Source: an archaeon
GTDB lineage: Archaea > Thermoproteota > Nitrososphaeria > Nitrososphaerales > UBA183
Length of the DNA: 64,000 nucleotides
Direction: 5' to 3'
NCBI GenBank assembly: GCA_021828185.1
Contig: JAKASI010000001.1
Span: 434,001 to 498,000 of the forward strand
Shown here one piece after another: positions 43,057-51,636 of the stretch. Each line of letters starts with the position of its first letter. Position 1 is the first letter of the stretch. The position numbers and the translations under genes are program-made. The notes under the pieces are model-generated. The model searched no databases. It was not told the DNA's origin and worked only from the letters and a program-made list of their open reading frames with translations.

Positions 43057-43868
43057 TACCTCGTCGCCTCCATGATCTGTTTCCTGACCTGCTTCCCGAC
43101 CCTGATTGACGTGTCGGCTGCTTCCAGGACCTGGGCAGGGCTTATGCTGCTCGCCTCACCCTTCTGGCTGGCGCAGATATTCCCGTCTTCGTCGGTGGTG
43201 ATCGTTATCCTCATGTCCATGGACGCCTCTTCTTCGGTGCCCGGGTCGACGACCAGCCTGTCTCCTATCCTCGCCATGGTCACCGAGACCGGGGTCCTCT
43301 CCACCGGGACCGGCACCACCACGTCTGTGACCTCTGCCTTGTCCTCCTTGACCGCATACTTCTTCATCTTCGCGGTCCTCAGGGCCGAGACGACCGCGTA
43401 GCTCGTGGCGTCGAACAGGTTCCCGTCCACGTTCATGATGTTGCAGTCGACGAAGACCGCTATGACAGTCTTGCCAGGGACTAGGCTGAGCTTCCCCAGG
43501 TCCACCATCTCCGACTCGCGGATCCCCCTGTCGACCACGCGCGCGAGCTCGATGGCATCTTCGCTCGGAGGGCCGGCTTCAGCGTAGGGGGACGACATGG
43601 GGAGTATCTCCGCGTTGACCATCAGTATCCCCTTATCCGGAGTGTCAGGGAACGGGATCCCTGTCGCGATCTTCACCCCAGCTATGACCTGGGTGTTCCC
43701 GAGGGTGACCCTGGCCGAACCATTCGCCTTCGGGATTATCCCTGTCTCTATCTTCAGCTCCCTCGGCTGGTCCAGAGCTCTCCCGTCTATCCGCTTCCCC
43801 TGAGCCAGGAGCTGCACCATCTGAGCCTTCCTTATCGTCTCTACGACGTAGTTCTTCTTCATCGACAT
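43056..43868 (-). CDS. rrp42: Exosome complex protein Rrp42
   Basis: 270 residues of the RNase PH fold with the Rrp42 signature GKRIDGRALDQPRELKIETG and GSARVTLGNTQVIAGVKI. Non-catalytic partner of Rrp41 in the hexameric ring that degrades RNA 3' to 5'. Abuts rrp41. Confidence 0.96.
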   Translation of the reverse strand: MSMKKNYVVETIRKAQMVQLLAQGKRIDGRALDQPRELKIETGIIPKANGSARVTLGNTQVIAGVKIATGIPFPDTPDKGILMVNAEILPMSSPYAEAGPPSEDAIELARVVDRGIRESEMVDLGKLSLVPGKTVIAVFVDCNIMNVDGNLFDATSYAVVSALRTAKMKKYAVKEDKAEVTDVVVPVPVERTPVSVTMARIGDRLVVDPGTEEEASMDMRITITTDEDGNICASQKGEASSISPAQVLEAADTSIRVGKQVRKQIMEATR

Positions 43869-44624
43869 CTACTCTGCAACCTCCTCGACCTGAGTCGTGG
43901 CAGCCTCCCCTCCGAAGAACCTGCTCGTCAGGGCCTCCCGCTGCATGGCGTACACCTGCTTCCCCTTCTCCACCGCGAGCTCGAAGGCCTTCTGGAACTT
44001 CTCGCGGGTGTATATCCCATCCACCTGCAGGAGGGTCACCTGGTTCAGGTTGGGCATGATGGCGACCGGCATGTCCCCGTTCCCCTCCTTGTCCTCGGTG
44101 TCGTCCAGGTCTGCAACCACCTGGTCCTCGATGAGGCCGCACGAACACCCGACCACCATGTCGCGCATGTTGATCCCTGCGTCTGCCAGCGCGAGAGAGG
44201 CGGCCGTGATCCCCGCGCACCTGGAGCCCCCATCCGACTGAAGCACTTCGACCCAGACCTCGATGGCGGTCCTCGGATAGTCTTCCACGATGACCGCGGG
44301 CACGAGAGCCTCCCTGGTGACCTTCGAGATCTCTATCTCCCTTCTGGACGGCGCCGGGTTCTTCCTCTCGTCGACCGAAAAGGGCGCCATGTGGTACCTG
44401 CACCTCAAGAGGGCCCTGTCCGGAAGGACCTGGTGCTTGGGGTGGACTTCCTTGGGCCCGTAGACCGCCGCCATGATCTTGTTCTTCCCCCACTCGATGT
44501 AGGCGGACCCGTCGGCGTTCTTCATCAGCCCCACCTGCAGCTTGATCGGCCGGAGGTCGTCCCACTTCCTGCCATCGAGCCTCCTCCCCTTCGCGTCGAT
44601 GAGCTTCTTCTCAGTCTCCACCAT
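43869..44624 (-). CDS. rrp41: Exosome complex exonuclease Rrp41
   Basis: 251 residues. RNase PH features GRRLDGRKWDDLRPIKLQVG, GSAYIEWGKNKIMAAVYGP and the catalytic region CAGITAASLALADAGI with VVADLDDTEDKEG. The active, phosphorolytic subunit of the archaeal exosome. Start overlaps the rrp4 end by 14 bp. Confidence 0.96.
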   Translation of the reverse strand: MVETEKKLIDAKGRRLDGRKWDDLRPIKLQVGLMKNADGSAYIEWGKNKIMAAVYGPKEVHPKHQVLPDRALLRCRYHMAPFSVDERKNPAPSRREIEISKVTREALVPAVIVEDYPRTAIEVWVEVLQSDGGSRCAGITAASLALADAGINMRDMVVGCSCGLIEDQVVADLDDTEDKEGNGDMPVAIMPNLNQVTLLQVDGIYTREKFQKAFELAVEKGKQVYAMQREALTSRFFGGEAATTQVEEVAE

Positions 44625-45297
44625 TGCTGCTCCCTCCCAGGAACTCCTCCACCTTCGCCATCAGGTCGACGGCGTGGGCCTCCTCTTCGACCATCTTTAT
44701 CGCCCTGGCCGTCTTCACGATGCCGTCTGCGGCCCCCACCACGACCACGACTCCGTTCTGGCCGACCCTTATGTCGCACCCCGTCTTTTCACTGATTAGG
44801 TTGATCATCGCACCTCTCCTACCGATAAGTCGGGGGACCTTCGTCGGTGATATCTTAATGATTTCTCCTGAGTCGATTTTCCCATAGCCGTGGCCCCGAA
44901 TGCTCAGCTGCGGGTCCCTGGACCTCTCGAACGACTCGATCCTGGCGCCGATCATGTCTCCCACCTTGAACTTGCTGGAAAGGTCGTGGGTGGACGGGGA
45001 AAACTCCCTCCCAAACACGAAAGACGCCGGGAGGAAGCCATCGAAGCAGCTGTTGATGTCCACAACCCACCCGAAACCATTGAGGTCCACCACCTTCCCT
45101 ATCACCTCGTCCTCCGCCCTTGGCAGATAGGGTCCGGTCAGGGGGTTCAGTTTGACCTCTTCCCTCCCCACCTCCGCGAGCCCCACCCTTAGAGCGACGT
45201 ACTCGTCCCCTCTTTTTTCGATGTAGCTCCCGTACCTGTAGTTCCCCTTCGCGATGACGTCTCCGGGGATTACCTGCTTCCTCTCTATGGTTGGCAT
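44611..45297 (-). CDS. rrp4: Exosome RNA-binding protein Rrp4
   Basis: 228 residues: N-terminal domain (RKQVIPGDVIAKGNYRYG), an S1 domain centred on GKVVDLNGFGWVVDINS and a KH domain with RLIGRRGAMINLISEKTG. Forms the RNA-entry cap on the Rrp41/42 ring. Confidence 0.95.
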   Translation of the reverse strand: MPTIERKQVIPGDVIAKGNYRYGSYIEKRGDEYVALRVGLAEVGREEVKLNPLTGPYLPRAEDEVIGKVVDLNGFGWVVDINSCFDGFLPASFVFGREFSPSTHDLSSKFKVGDMIGARIESFERSRDPQLSIRGHGYGKIDSGEIIKISPTKVPRLIGRRGAMINLISEKTGCDIRVGQNGVVVVVGAADGIVKTARAIKMVEEEAHAVDLMAKVEEFLGGSSNGGD

Positions 45298-45299
45298 TT

Positions 45300-46040
45300 C
45301 TATTTCACCACTGTGACCTGCGCGGCCCCCTTTGTGGTGGAGCCCAGGCGGTCCAGCAGGCCGGGCTGTCCGCCAGCCGGTATTTCTACTATTGCGGAGA
45401 GGCTCCCGTCGGCCAGCCAGTCCTCCTTGATTATCTCACCGTAGTTCTTCAGCACCCCGATCGCCTGCCCTGTGTACTGGGCTGCCACCTTCACCTGCAG
45501 CCTAATCTTCTCTGACTTCAAGGGGAGTATGGTCCTGAGGCTCTCGACCACGGCCTTCATCTGTTCGTTCGGGTCCTGGAAGGGATCCACCGTGACCCGC
45601 GCCTCCTGCATGGCCTGCTCAATCCTCATGGGCGGGTGCGGGAGGAGCGTCCGGGGGTCGACGAAGTTCTTCGAGATGGCTGCGATGATCGCCTTCCTCT
45701 TCTCGTCTGTCAGCTTCTTCCTCTGCTCCTGGGTAAGGTTGAGCTCCCCGCGTCTGAGCACCTCGAGGGCTGCCTTGGCGTGGTCGTCGGTCCCGAAGTG
45801 AAGCTTCAGCTTCTCGCTGCTCGCTCTTAGCCCCTTCCGCGCGTCCGAGTACACCTCGTCAGTGACTATGACCGCAGAAGGCTCGACGTTACGTCCCTGC
45901 TTGTACGAAAGGGCCGAGCCAGGGTTGACGAGGATCTCGTAGTGCTCCCCAGCGACGGTAAGCCTCACGGTGGTGAACTTCGACGCCTCATGGGTCCTCG
46001 GCCTGAACTCGCCGCCCCCGTAACCAAATCCTCCGCTCAA
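45300..46040 (-). CDS. sdo1: SBDS family ribosome maturation protein
   Basis: 246 residues. SBDS domain I (RLTVAGEHYEILVNPGSALSYK...), the helical domain with LTQEQRKKLTDEKRKAIIAA and the C-terminal ferredoxin-like domain. Helps release the anti-association factor from the large subunit, together with EF-2-like GTPases. Conserved neighbour of rrp4 and psmA. Confidence 0.94.
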   Translation of the reverse strand: MSGGFGYGGGEFRPRTHEASKFTTVRLTVAGEHYEILVNPGSALSYKQGRNVEPSAVIVTDEVYSDARKGLRASSEKLKLHFGTDDHAKAALEVLRRGELNLTQEQRKKLTDEKRKAIIAAISKNFVDPRTLLPHPPMRIEQAMQEARVTVDPFQDPNEQMKAVVESLRTILPLKSEKIRLQVKVAAQYTGQAIGVLKNYGEIIKEDWLADGSLSAIVEIPAGGQPGLLDRLGSTTKGAAQVTVVK

Positions 46041-46055
46041 CGCGGCCGACGCTTC

Positions 46056-46829
46056 TTAGGAGCTCTTCGCCGGTGGTTTGTCTGACCTCGTCTTGGCCCC
46101 GGACGCGCCCTTCCCTATCTCCTGCTCCGTGAGGCGCCTCCACTTCTTGGTCTCGGAGTCGACGACTGCGACCTTGATGTGCGCGGTCCCGGACTTGTCC
46201 TCGCTCACAAGATAGATGCATTCGATGGCCAGCGTGATGGCGTCATCGATAGACAGGTCCGACGCGTAGTTCTTCTCCAGGTAGTCGTTGACTTGGTCGC
46301 TCCCCTGCCCGATGGCTATCGCCTTGAACCCGGAGTAGGTGCCGGTGGGGTCGGCCAAAAAGACCACGGGTCCGGTCCCGTCGCCCACCCCTGCGATGAT
46401 CAGGGAGACCCCGAATGGCCTGACTCCCGCGTACTGCGTGTACTGCTGGTTCATGTCGGCGATTCGCTTGGCGATGGCCTCGACGTCGACTGGCTCGTCG
46501 TAGACCAGCCTGTTGCTCTGGGCAAGGACTCTGGCGCTGTCGACCTGTATCCTGGCGTCCGGGATGTAGCCAGCCCCGACGGCTCCGACGTGGTCGTCGA
46601 TCTGGAACATCTTTATGACCGAGTCTCCGCTCTGGAGCTTCCTCCCTTTCTCTTCCACGGCAAGCACCACCCCGTCCTTCGTCTGGATGCCCACCGCCAG
46701 GCTCCCTCTTCTGACCGTCTCGAGGGCGTATTCAACCTGATACAGCCTACCGTCGGGCGAGAATATCGTGATCGCCCTGTCGTATCCTGCCGAAGGTGCA
46801 AACATTTTCTTCTTCCTAGCTCCTTTCAC
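46056..46829 (-). CDS. psmA: Proteasome alpha subunit
   Basis: 257 residues with the alpha-subunit N terminus (YDRAITIFSPDGRLYQVEYA), VLAVEEKGRK and GVRPFGVSLIIAGV. The C terminus is a Lys/Ser-rich tail. First gene of the minus-strand block; GTTTAAAT at 46848-46855 on this strand and GGAG before the ATG serve as promoter and RBS. Confidence 0.96.
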   Translation of the reverse strand: MKGARKKKMFAPSAGYDRAITIFSPDGRLYQVEYALETVRRGSLAVGIQTKDGVVLAVEEKGRKLQSGDSVIKMFQIDDHVGAVGAGYIPDARIQVDSARVLAQSNRLVYDEPVDVEAIAKRIADMNQQYTQYAGVRPFGVSLIIAGVGDGTGPVVFLADPTGTYSGFKAIAIGQGSDQVNDYLEKNYASDLSIDDAITLAIECIYLVSEDKSGTAHIKVAVVDSETKKWRRLTEQEIGKGASGAKTRSDKPPAKSS

Positions 46830-46916
46830 CGACGAATTTGGGTCGGGATTTAAACAATTCCTCGGGGCGGGCTTCTTCCGCGAAAGTTCTTAACGCCAAA
46901 CCGCCCTCGGCGCACG

Positions 46917-47504
46917 TTGGTCAGAGTCCTGGCGGTCAACAACTACCCCACACGGGAGCGCTTCGAGAGGCTGACGAAGTCCCTCAGGGACAACGGGGCG
47001 GCGGTGGAAGCGATAGATTGGAACGAGTCATCGGTCCCGAAGTTCGACTCGAGCGACGGGGTCGTCCTGAGTGGCTCCCCCGACATGATGTCCGACCCCA
47101 TGGCCCAGGGGAAGTACCAGGCAGAGGTCGAAGCCATCCGCGGCTCCGGCGTCCCGGTCCTCGGCGTCTGCTTCGGGCACCAGCTGATGGCGCATGCCTT
47201 CGGCTCCAACGTCGTCAGGGACCGGACCCAGGTCCTGGACATGGTGAAGACCACGGTCCTCGTCGACGACCCCCTCTTCAGGGGGCTCCCCAAGGAGCTG
47301 ATGCTTCTGGAGTCGAGGTGGGAGGTGGTCAGGTCCCTCCCCCCGGGGTTCCGACTGGTAGCCAAGAGCGCGACGAGCAGGATAGCCGCCATGAGGCACG
47401 GGTCACGGCCCCTCGTCGGCGTCCAGTTCCACCCGGAGAGGTACACAAAGGAGAACCCGGAGGGGTACAGGGTGGTCGGGAACTTCATCAGCTCGCTGAG
47501 GTGA
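46917..47504 (+). CDS. Class I glutamine amidotransferase
   Basis: 195 residues with the catalytic Cys in GVCFGHQLMAHAFG and the His-Glu pair in GVQFHPERYT. A stand-alone GATase domain resembling the GuaA or TrpG/PabA amidotransferase subunit. TTG 46917 is about 25 bp after TTCTTAACG (46887-46895), suggesting a leaderless transcript. The synthase partner is not in the window. Confidence 0.88.
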   Translation: MVRVLAVNNYPTRERFERLTKSLRDNGAAVEAIDWNESSVPKFDSSDGVVLSGSPDMMSDPMAQGKYQAEVEAIRGSGVPVLGVCFGHQLMAHAFGSNVVRDRTQVLDMVKTTVLVDDPLFRGLPKELMLLESRWEVVRSLPPGFRLVAKSATSRIAAMRHGSRPLVGVQFHPERYTKENPEGYRVVGNFISSLR

Positions 47505-47543
47505 TGACGGGCGCCGGTCCAGAAGGTCCTGTTCCGCAGGGAG

Positions 47544-47894
47544 GTGGTGGACAGCCTGTTCAGCTACTCGGCCATGGCCTACCCCAATGAGGGAATCCTG
47601 CTTCTGAGAGGGAAGTCGAAGAAGGGGGAGGTCGAAGTTACAGGGGTGGTAGTCCCGCCCGCCGCTGCCCATGGCGCAGCCTTCTCCTCTTTCAGCTGGT
47701 GGATGCTCCCCGTGGACCTGTCGTATCTCGGCGTGGCCCACTCCCACCCTTCCGGGAACCACCACCCGTCTCACGAGGACCTGCTTCACGCCACGGGGAA
47801 GATCATGGTCATAATGGGGTACCCCTACGCGACCGTGGATAACCTGGGGGTCTACGACCACAACGGGAACCCGGTCCCCTTTGAAGTGAAGTGA
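47544..47894 (+). CDS. JAMM/MPN+ metalloprotease-like protein
   Basis: The zinc motif H-x-H-x7-S-x2-D is complete in HSHPSGNHHPSHED, with the upstream Glu in YPNEGILLL. Archaeal JAMM proteins remove ubiquitin-like SAMP modifiers or act on small conjugates. GTG 47544 gives 116 residues; the frame continues upstream (VQKVLFRRE) to a stop at 47505-47510 without a standard start, so a few residues of the first strand may be missed. Confidence 0.85.
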   Translation: MVDSLFSYSAMAYPNEGILLLRGKSKKGEVEVTGVVVPPAAAHGAAFSSFSWWMLPVDLSYLGVAHSHPSGNHHPSHEDLLHATGKIMVIMGYPYATVDNLGVYDHNGNPVPFEVK

Positions 47895-47895
47895 G

Positions 47896-48525
47896 CTATC
47901 CTGAGCTCAGGTTCCTTCTGATTACGCTCACGGAATAGCCATACTCCATGCTGGGGCGGGCATGGCCGAACTTCAGGACCATTTGGTCCCGGCGGATGTT
48001 CGCCTTGGTTTCGTCGTTCACGTTGACAGCGCAGACGGCTCTGGCCTTGGTGGCATTCTTGAGCTGGGCCATCCGAACACCCTGGTCTCTTGTAAATGGA
48101 AGACTTGGTTCCCTGAAATATCCGCTCCTTCTTCCTGCCCTGACTACGCCGTTGTATCTTTCAGCGGCTCCACTTCCGGTGATTCTTCCCTCGAGGTAGC
48201 CGGTCATGATGGCCAAGTCTTCAGCTTTCTTCGCACAGAAGGGTTGAATCACCATTGCTGCCTTCAGTGTGCCATCAACTGCGCCCACATCGCATCTGTA
48301 GGCGTCTCTTCTCCGAGTCGTGCTCATGGGGGATATCGGTCGTTGATATCTCGTGAAGGCGGAGGTAAGCCTGGGCAGCCCTGACCGGAGGTTTCCTATG
48401 TGTCCCTGAACCGAAGTTCGAGTCGAAGCACGTACTTCACGACTTCGCCAAGATCGCGGTCGCCGTCGGAGTACCCTGAAACATGCTCCCGTGAGCCATG
48501 CCGCGGGGCTTGACCTTTCCATCAA
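47896..48525 (-). CDS. Hypothetical protein, doubtful
   Basis: A 209-codon open frame, very Arg-rich in its first 80 residues. The second half (about residues 80-200, AEDLAIMTGYLEGRITGSG onward) has a more natural composition than the first. No family recognised; YLEGRI faintly recalls a LAGLIDADG helix but lacks the acidic end. It could be a degenerate selfish-element remnant or a chance frame. A competing plus-strand frame at 47962-48384 is no better. Confidence 0.3.
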   Translation of the reverse strand: MMERSSPAAWLTGACFRVLRRRPRSWRSREVRASTRTSVQGHIGNLRSGLPRLTSAFTRYQRPISPMSTTRRRDAYRCDVGAVDGTLKAAMVIQPFCAKKAEDLAIMTGYLEGRITGSGAAERYNGVVRAGRRSGYFREPSLPFTRDQGVRMAQLKNATKARAVCAVNVNDETKANIRRDQMVLKFGHARPSMEYGYSVSVIRRNLSSG

Positions 48526-48626
48526 AGGAGGGCACCCCCGATTGGGGCCGGATGGCTGACAACGTCCCAGGTCGTGCTACATGAGACGTTAAGGCTTAAA
48601 TCGTCTCACTGAAACAGCCCCGTTTC

Positions 48627-48806
48627 ATGTCAACGTACACTAAAGGCCAGAGCTGGGGTGCGCTAAAGAAGGCCTGGCGCGGCTACAAGGTAGCAAAGGT
48701 CCAGAAGAACACGGAAGACATGAAGAAGTACGCCGAGCGCGTCCGCACCCTTCAGAGAGAGCTTGGGCTCGTCCAGGCGAAGTTCCCCGAGCTGGGTCTC
48801 AACTAG
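48627..48806 (+). CDS. Conserved-looking 59-residue basic protein
   Basis: ATG 48627 to TAG 48804-48806. The product is a single amphipathic helix-rich chain (GQSWGALKKAWRGYKVAKVQ, then KYAERVRTLQRELGLVQAKF). A TATA-like CTTAAA (48595-48600) stands 27-32 bp upstream, fitting a leaderless transcript. Codon usage matches neighbouring genes. Function unknown; possibly nucleic-acid binding from its charge. Confidence 0.7.
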   Translation: MSTYTKGQSWGALKKAWRGYKVAKVQKNTEDMKKYAERVRTLQRELGLVQAKFPELGLN

Positions 48807-48825
48807 ACCCGGCTCATCCTTCCTT

Positions 48826-49203
48826 TTACCTGATCAGTTCTGTGTGGTTAGTGATTATCTGGTTCCTTAGGTCCTGCGCCTGCTGGAGCGTGAAGTCCGG
48901 CTCCGCTGAGACGAGGACGAGCTTCTCCCCAAGATAGAACGTCATTATGTTCAACCTCTCGCGCTTGTTGAAGGTGAACTGGTTCTTCCCGAAGTATCTG
49001 TCCCAGGTCCTGTCGTTGTTGATCTGAATCGTTATTCCTGCTATGAGCCTGATGTCCTCGCTCTGGGGCTCCAGGGACGGAATCCCCTTCCTCATCCCGC
49101 CGGCGACCTGTCTCCCGTTCTGATCCAGGATTTGGGCTGACCTCACCCTCCTGTCGAACTTGAAGACTTCCGTTATTATTTTGTCCCACTGGACCTGCAA
49201 CAT
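48826..49203 (-). CDS. Small profilin/roadblock-like protein (DUF6659-type look)
   Basis: 125 residues: KIITEVFKFDRRVRSAQILD opens an alpha/beta sandwich with LGEKLVLVSAEPDF and a final amphipathic helix, reminiscent of roadblock/LC7 folds and of small proteins common in Thaumarchaeota. Convergent with the 59-residue gene. Function unknown. Confidence 0.6.
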   Translation of the reverse strand: MLQVQWDKIITEVFKFDRRVRSAQILDQNGRQVAGGMRKGIPSLEPQSEDIRLIAGITIQINNDRTWDRYFGKNQFTFNKRERLNIMTFYLGEKLVLVSAEPDFTLQQAQDLRNQIITNHTELIR

Positions 49204-49375
49204 TACGCTTCATGTATTAGGATGCGGTAAGATATAAGCGAAACCCCCGCTCTCAAGGGAAGATAGCCCGGGCCAGGGGGTCCTGATGCAGATCTCCTTC
49301 CGGACAGTGAGCCCGCAGTCAGGCACCGCAACCAGTCAGTTTTATTAACCAATGGGTTCCCCCTGCCAGTGGATT

Positions 49376-49789
49376 TTGACGACGCTCGTCAGCACAGACC
49401 TTGTCTCGCTCGTCCTAAGGATTGTAGTGGGGCTCGCCCTGGTCATGCACGGCCTCCCCAAGGCGAAGGGAGGGTGGGGCAAGCAGTCCGGGGAGTGGAT
49501 CGGGACCATGGGAGTCCCCCCTGTCGCAGCCCGTCTTGTGACCGTCCTCGAGCTGTTCGGAGGCGTCTTCCTGGTCTTAGGGCTGCTCGTCCCGGTCGTC
49601 GCGGCCTTGTTCGCGGTCCAATTCGCTGCCATAATCGTCATGAAGGCGAGGAAGATGGATGCGGGGCCGATCGGCGGCGGGAGCAAGCCGAGCTTTGAGG
49701 TGGACCTCGTGTACCTCCTCCTGTCGCTCGCAATCCTCATGTTGGGCGCTGGCGCCTACTCGATCGATGCCGCCATCGGGCTCCTCTGA
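49376..49789 (+). CDS. DoxX family membrane protein
   Basis: Four helices with the DoxX signature VLRIVVGLALVMHGLPKAKG and VTVLELFGGVFLVLGL. DoxX proteins are thiosulfate:quinone oxidoreductase-related or redox membrane proteins. TTG 49376 is preferred: GTTTTATTA (49339-49347) is about 27-30 bp upstream, whereas ATG 49352 would sit directly behind the TATA box. Confidence 0.85.
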   Translation: MTTLVSTDLVSLVLRIVVGLALVMHGLPKAKGGWGKQSGEWIGTMGVPPVAARLVTVLELFGGVFLVLGLLVPVVAALFAVQFAAIIVMKARKMDAGPIGGGSKPSFEVDLVYLLLSLAILMLGAGAYSIDAAIGLL

Positions 49790-49892
49790 CCCTCTTGGGA
49801 TCGTCCCGCTTGGTTGAACGAACATAACGGACTTGTTGATAGTGTTTGACTCAGGCTCTGAAGAGCCGTGATATGCCGTATCAACGTCAGCA

Positions 49893-50345
49893 ATGGTCCC
49901 TGAAATAGCAACCATCTTGCTTGGCGTAATAGTGGGAGCCATGGCGGTTCTCTATGCCGGAGCAAGGGGCTATCTTGGACATTCGAAGAAGGCAGCAGCT
50001 ACAACAGCGCCGTCGGTCCCCGCGATCGACACTTACGCTCCGACTACGGAGCAGGCACCAGAGGTCCCAGCCGCCGAAGCACCTGCCGTGGCGGAGCCTG
50101 CTCTGTCCCCTGCACCGGTTGTCACAGCGGAGCCAGCACCTGAGCCGACTCCCTCACCGGCGCCAGCCCTCTACGAGACAGTCCAGCCGGCACCGGCCCC
50201 GGTGACCTTCGCAGCACCGTCTGCCTCTTCGTTCGCAGCACCGACCCTCACCAGGAAGCCGACGCGGACCTACAGGCGTAGGACCGCACCGGTGAGGAGC
50301 GCTGCTGGATCCAGGAAGACCCTGTCCAAACCCAAGAAGCGCTAG
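49893..50345 (+). CDS. Single-helix membrane protein with Pro/Ala-rich stalk and basic tail
   Basis: 150 residues. Membrane helix at about 5-26, then about 85 residues dominated by Pro, Ala, Glu and Thr (low complexity), and a strongly basic C terminus (RKPTRTYRRRTAPVRSAAGS). The tail could bind DNA or membrane lipids. No family recognised. Confidence 0.65.
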   Translation: MVPEIATILLGVIVGAMAVLYAGARGYLGHSKKAAATTAPSVPAIDTYAPTTEQAPEVPAAEAPAVAEPALSPAPVVTAEPAPEPTPSPAPALYETVQPAPAPVTFAAPSASSFAAPTLTRKPTRTYRRRTAPVRSAAGSRKTLSKPKKR

Positions 50346-50366
50346 GCGAGGAACGAAAATGCGAGT

Positions 50367-50384
50367 GTGGGTTTATGAACCCAC
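50367..50384. repeat. Perfect inverted repeat at the nfo promoter
   Basis: GTGGGTT-TATG-AACCCAC: 7-bp arms around a 4-base centre, overlapping the TATA-like GTTTATGAA about 20-26 bp before the endonuclease IV start. Could be an operator masking the TATA element or a hairpin ending the preceding transcript. Confidence 0.5.
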
Positions 50385-50396
50385 GCTCCACCTCTT

Positions 50397-51257
50397 TTGA
50401 TTCGATTGTCTCTTGAGCCGATGGTGGGCCTCCACATTTCTGCGGCAGGCTCGCTCGACCTCGCTTTTGACCGAGCTCAGGAACTCGGCGCGACGACCTT
50501 CCAGGTCTTCACCAGGAACCCAAACCAGTGGAAGTTCAAGCCCCTCGAAGAGGAGGTGGTCTCGCTGTTCAAGGAGAAGCGGAAGAAGTCTGGGTTTAGG
50601 CGCATCGTCGACCACATGCCATATCTGCCGAACCTGGCGTCGTCTGAGAAGTCGACGATGAAGATCAGCAGGTACACCCTGGGGGAGGAGACGAAGAGGT
50701 GCGACTCTCTTGGGATCGACTATCTCGTCATGCATCTAGGGAGCCATCTCGGAAGAGGGACCGCCGTTGGGATTGCGAACATATCGGGGGGAGTTAACGA
50801 AGCGATTGCCGGGAGCGAGGGTGAGACGATGATTCTCTTGGAAAACATGGCGGGGCAGAAGAACTCTGTCGGAGCTAGGTTTGAGGAAATCAAAGGAATC
50901 CTTGACAAAGTCAAGGATCCGCAAAGAGTGGGAGTCTGTCTTGATTCATGCCACATGTACGCCGCGGGCTTCGACCTCAGAAACGGGGAGGCGGTGCAGG
51001 AATCAATGGGGCTCTTCGACGATATCGTGGGGCTGGACGGGCTGAATGTGGTCCACCTGAACGACTCGAAAGGGGCTCTCGGAAGCAGGCTGGACAGGCA
51101 CGAGAATATCGGGGAAGGGAAGATTGGAAAGGTAGGAATGAGGGCCTTCCTGCACTATCCGGGAGTGGGTGACAGGCCCATCATAATGGAGACGCCGTAC
51201 AAAGACATCAAGACGATGGAGAAGAGCATCAAGCTCGTCCGGTCTCTGATGCGCTAG
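50397..51257 (+). CDS. nfo: Endonuclease IV (AP endonuclease Nfo)
   Basis: 286 residues. Zinc-site motifs: VGLHISAAGS, the H of VMHLGSHLG, E of LLENMAGQ, GVCLDSCHMYAAGFD, VVHLNDSKG and the final IIMETPY. Repairs abasic sites in DNA. TTG 50397 suits the TATA position; ATG 50421 (MVGLHIS) is the alternative and would still leave a full enzyme. Confidence 0.95.
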   Translation: MIRLSLEPMVGLHISAAGSLDLAFDRAQELGATTFQVFTRNPNQWKFKPLEEEVVSLFKEKRKKSGFRRIVDHMPYLPNLASSEKSTMKISRYTLGEETKRCDSLGIDYLVMHLGSHLGRGTAVGIANISGGVNEAIAGSEGETMILLENMAGQKNSVGARFEEIKGILDKVKDPQRVGVCLDSCHMYAAGFDLRNGEAVQESMGLFDDIVGLDGLNVVHLNDSKGALGSRLDRHENIGEGKIGKVGMRAFLHYPGVGDRPIIMETPYKDIKTMEKSIKLVRSLMR

Positions 51258-51301
51258 CATCCCATCGAGTAAAATACGGGACTCACGGCGGAGATGGGCG
51301 C

Positions 51302-51409
51302 GGGCCCGTAGCTTAGTTCCAGGGATGGAGAGAACTCAGGTAGAGCATCGGGCTTTTAACCCGAGGGTCAGCCTCGGCCCCTAAACGGGTTCGATTCCCG
51401 TCGGGCCCG
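51302..51409 (+). tRNA. tRNA-Lys (UUU) with two extra internal segments
   Basis: Acceptor stem GGGCCCG (51302-51308) pairs with CGGGCCC near 51402-51408; T-arm ACGGG-TTCGATT-CCCGT; anticodon stem-loop TCGGG-CTTTTAA-CCCGA with anticodon TTT. The gene is about 108 nt, some 34 nt too long. About 17-20 extra bases sit in the D-loop, flanked by AGTTC...GAACT, and about 15 in the variable loop (around AGCCTCGGCCCCTAA). Both look like small introns at unusual positions, known in some archaea; a pseudogene is the alternative. Confidence 0.8.
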
Positions 51410-51636
51410 CACTCGTTCGGGTTCGAGTCCTTCGACCTCTTTGCAAGAATTCCAGCATTCATATGCCGGCAATCAATACTGCTCGCCGTTAAAAATGCCA
51501 CTATCTTCCTAGTGAACACTTTCAAGTGTCCAAATCCCGGCCGGGCCACGCTTGAAACAAGCCCCTTCTCCTGTCGGATTCCAAAACAAGTTTCTCCGGC
51601 CAATCTTCAGATTTCAGAGATAATAACGAAACAAAT
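51410..51636. other. Intergenic region downstream of tRNA-Lys
   Basis: No gene. Directly after the tRNA is a second T-arm-like stretch (CGGGTTCGAGTCC, 51419-51431) that could be a relic of duplication or integration. GTTAAAAAT at 51489-51497 is AT-rich and could be part of the transporter promoter. Confidence 0.35.

Noticed and set aside
43645..44565. 306-codon minus-strand frame
   Set aside because: Out-of-phase shadow of rrp41/rrp42 with Gly/Arg-rich nonsense composition.
47962..48384. 140-codon plus-strand frame opposite the doubtful 47896-48525 frame
   Set aside because: No recognisable fold or promoter; neither strand is convincing here.
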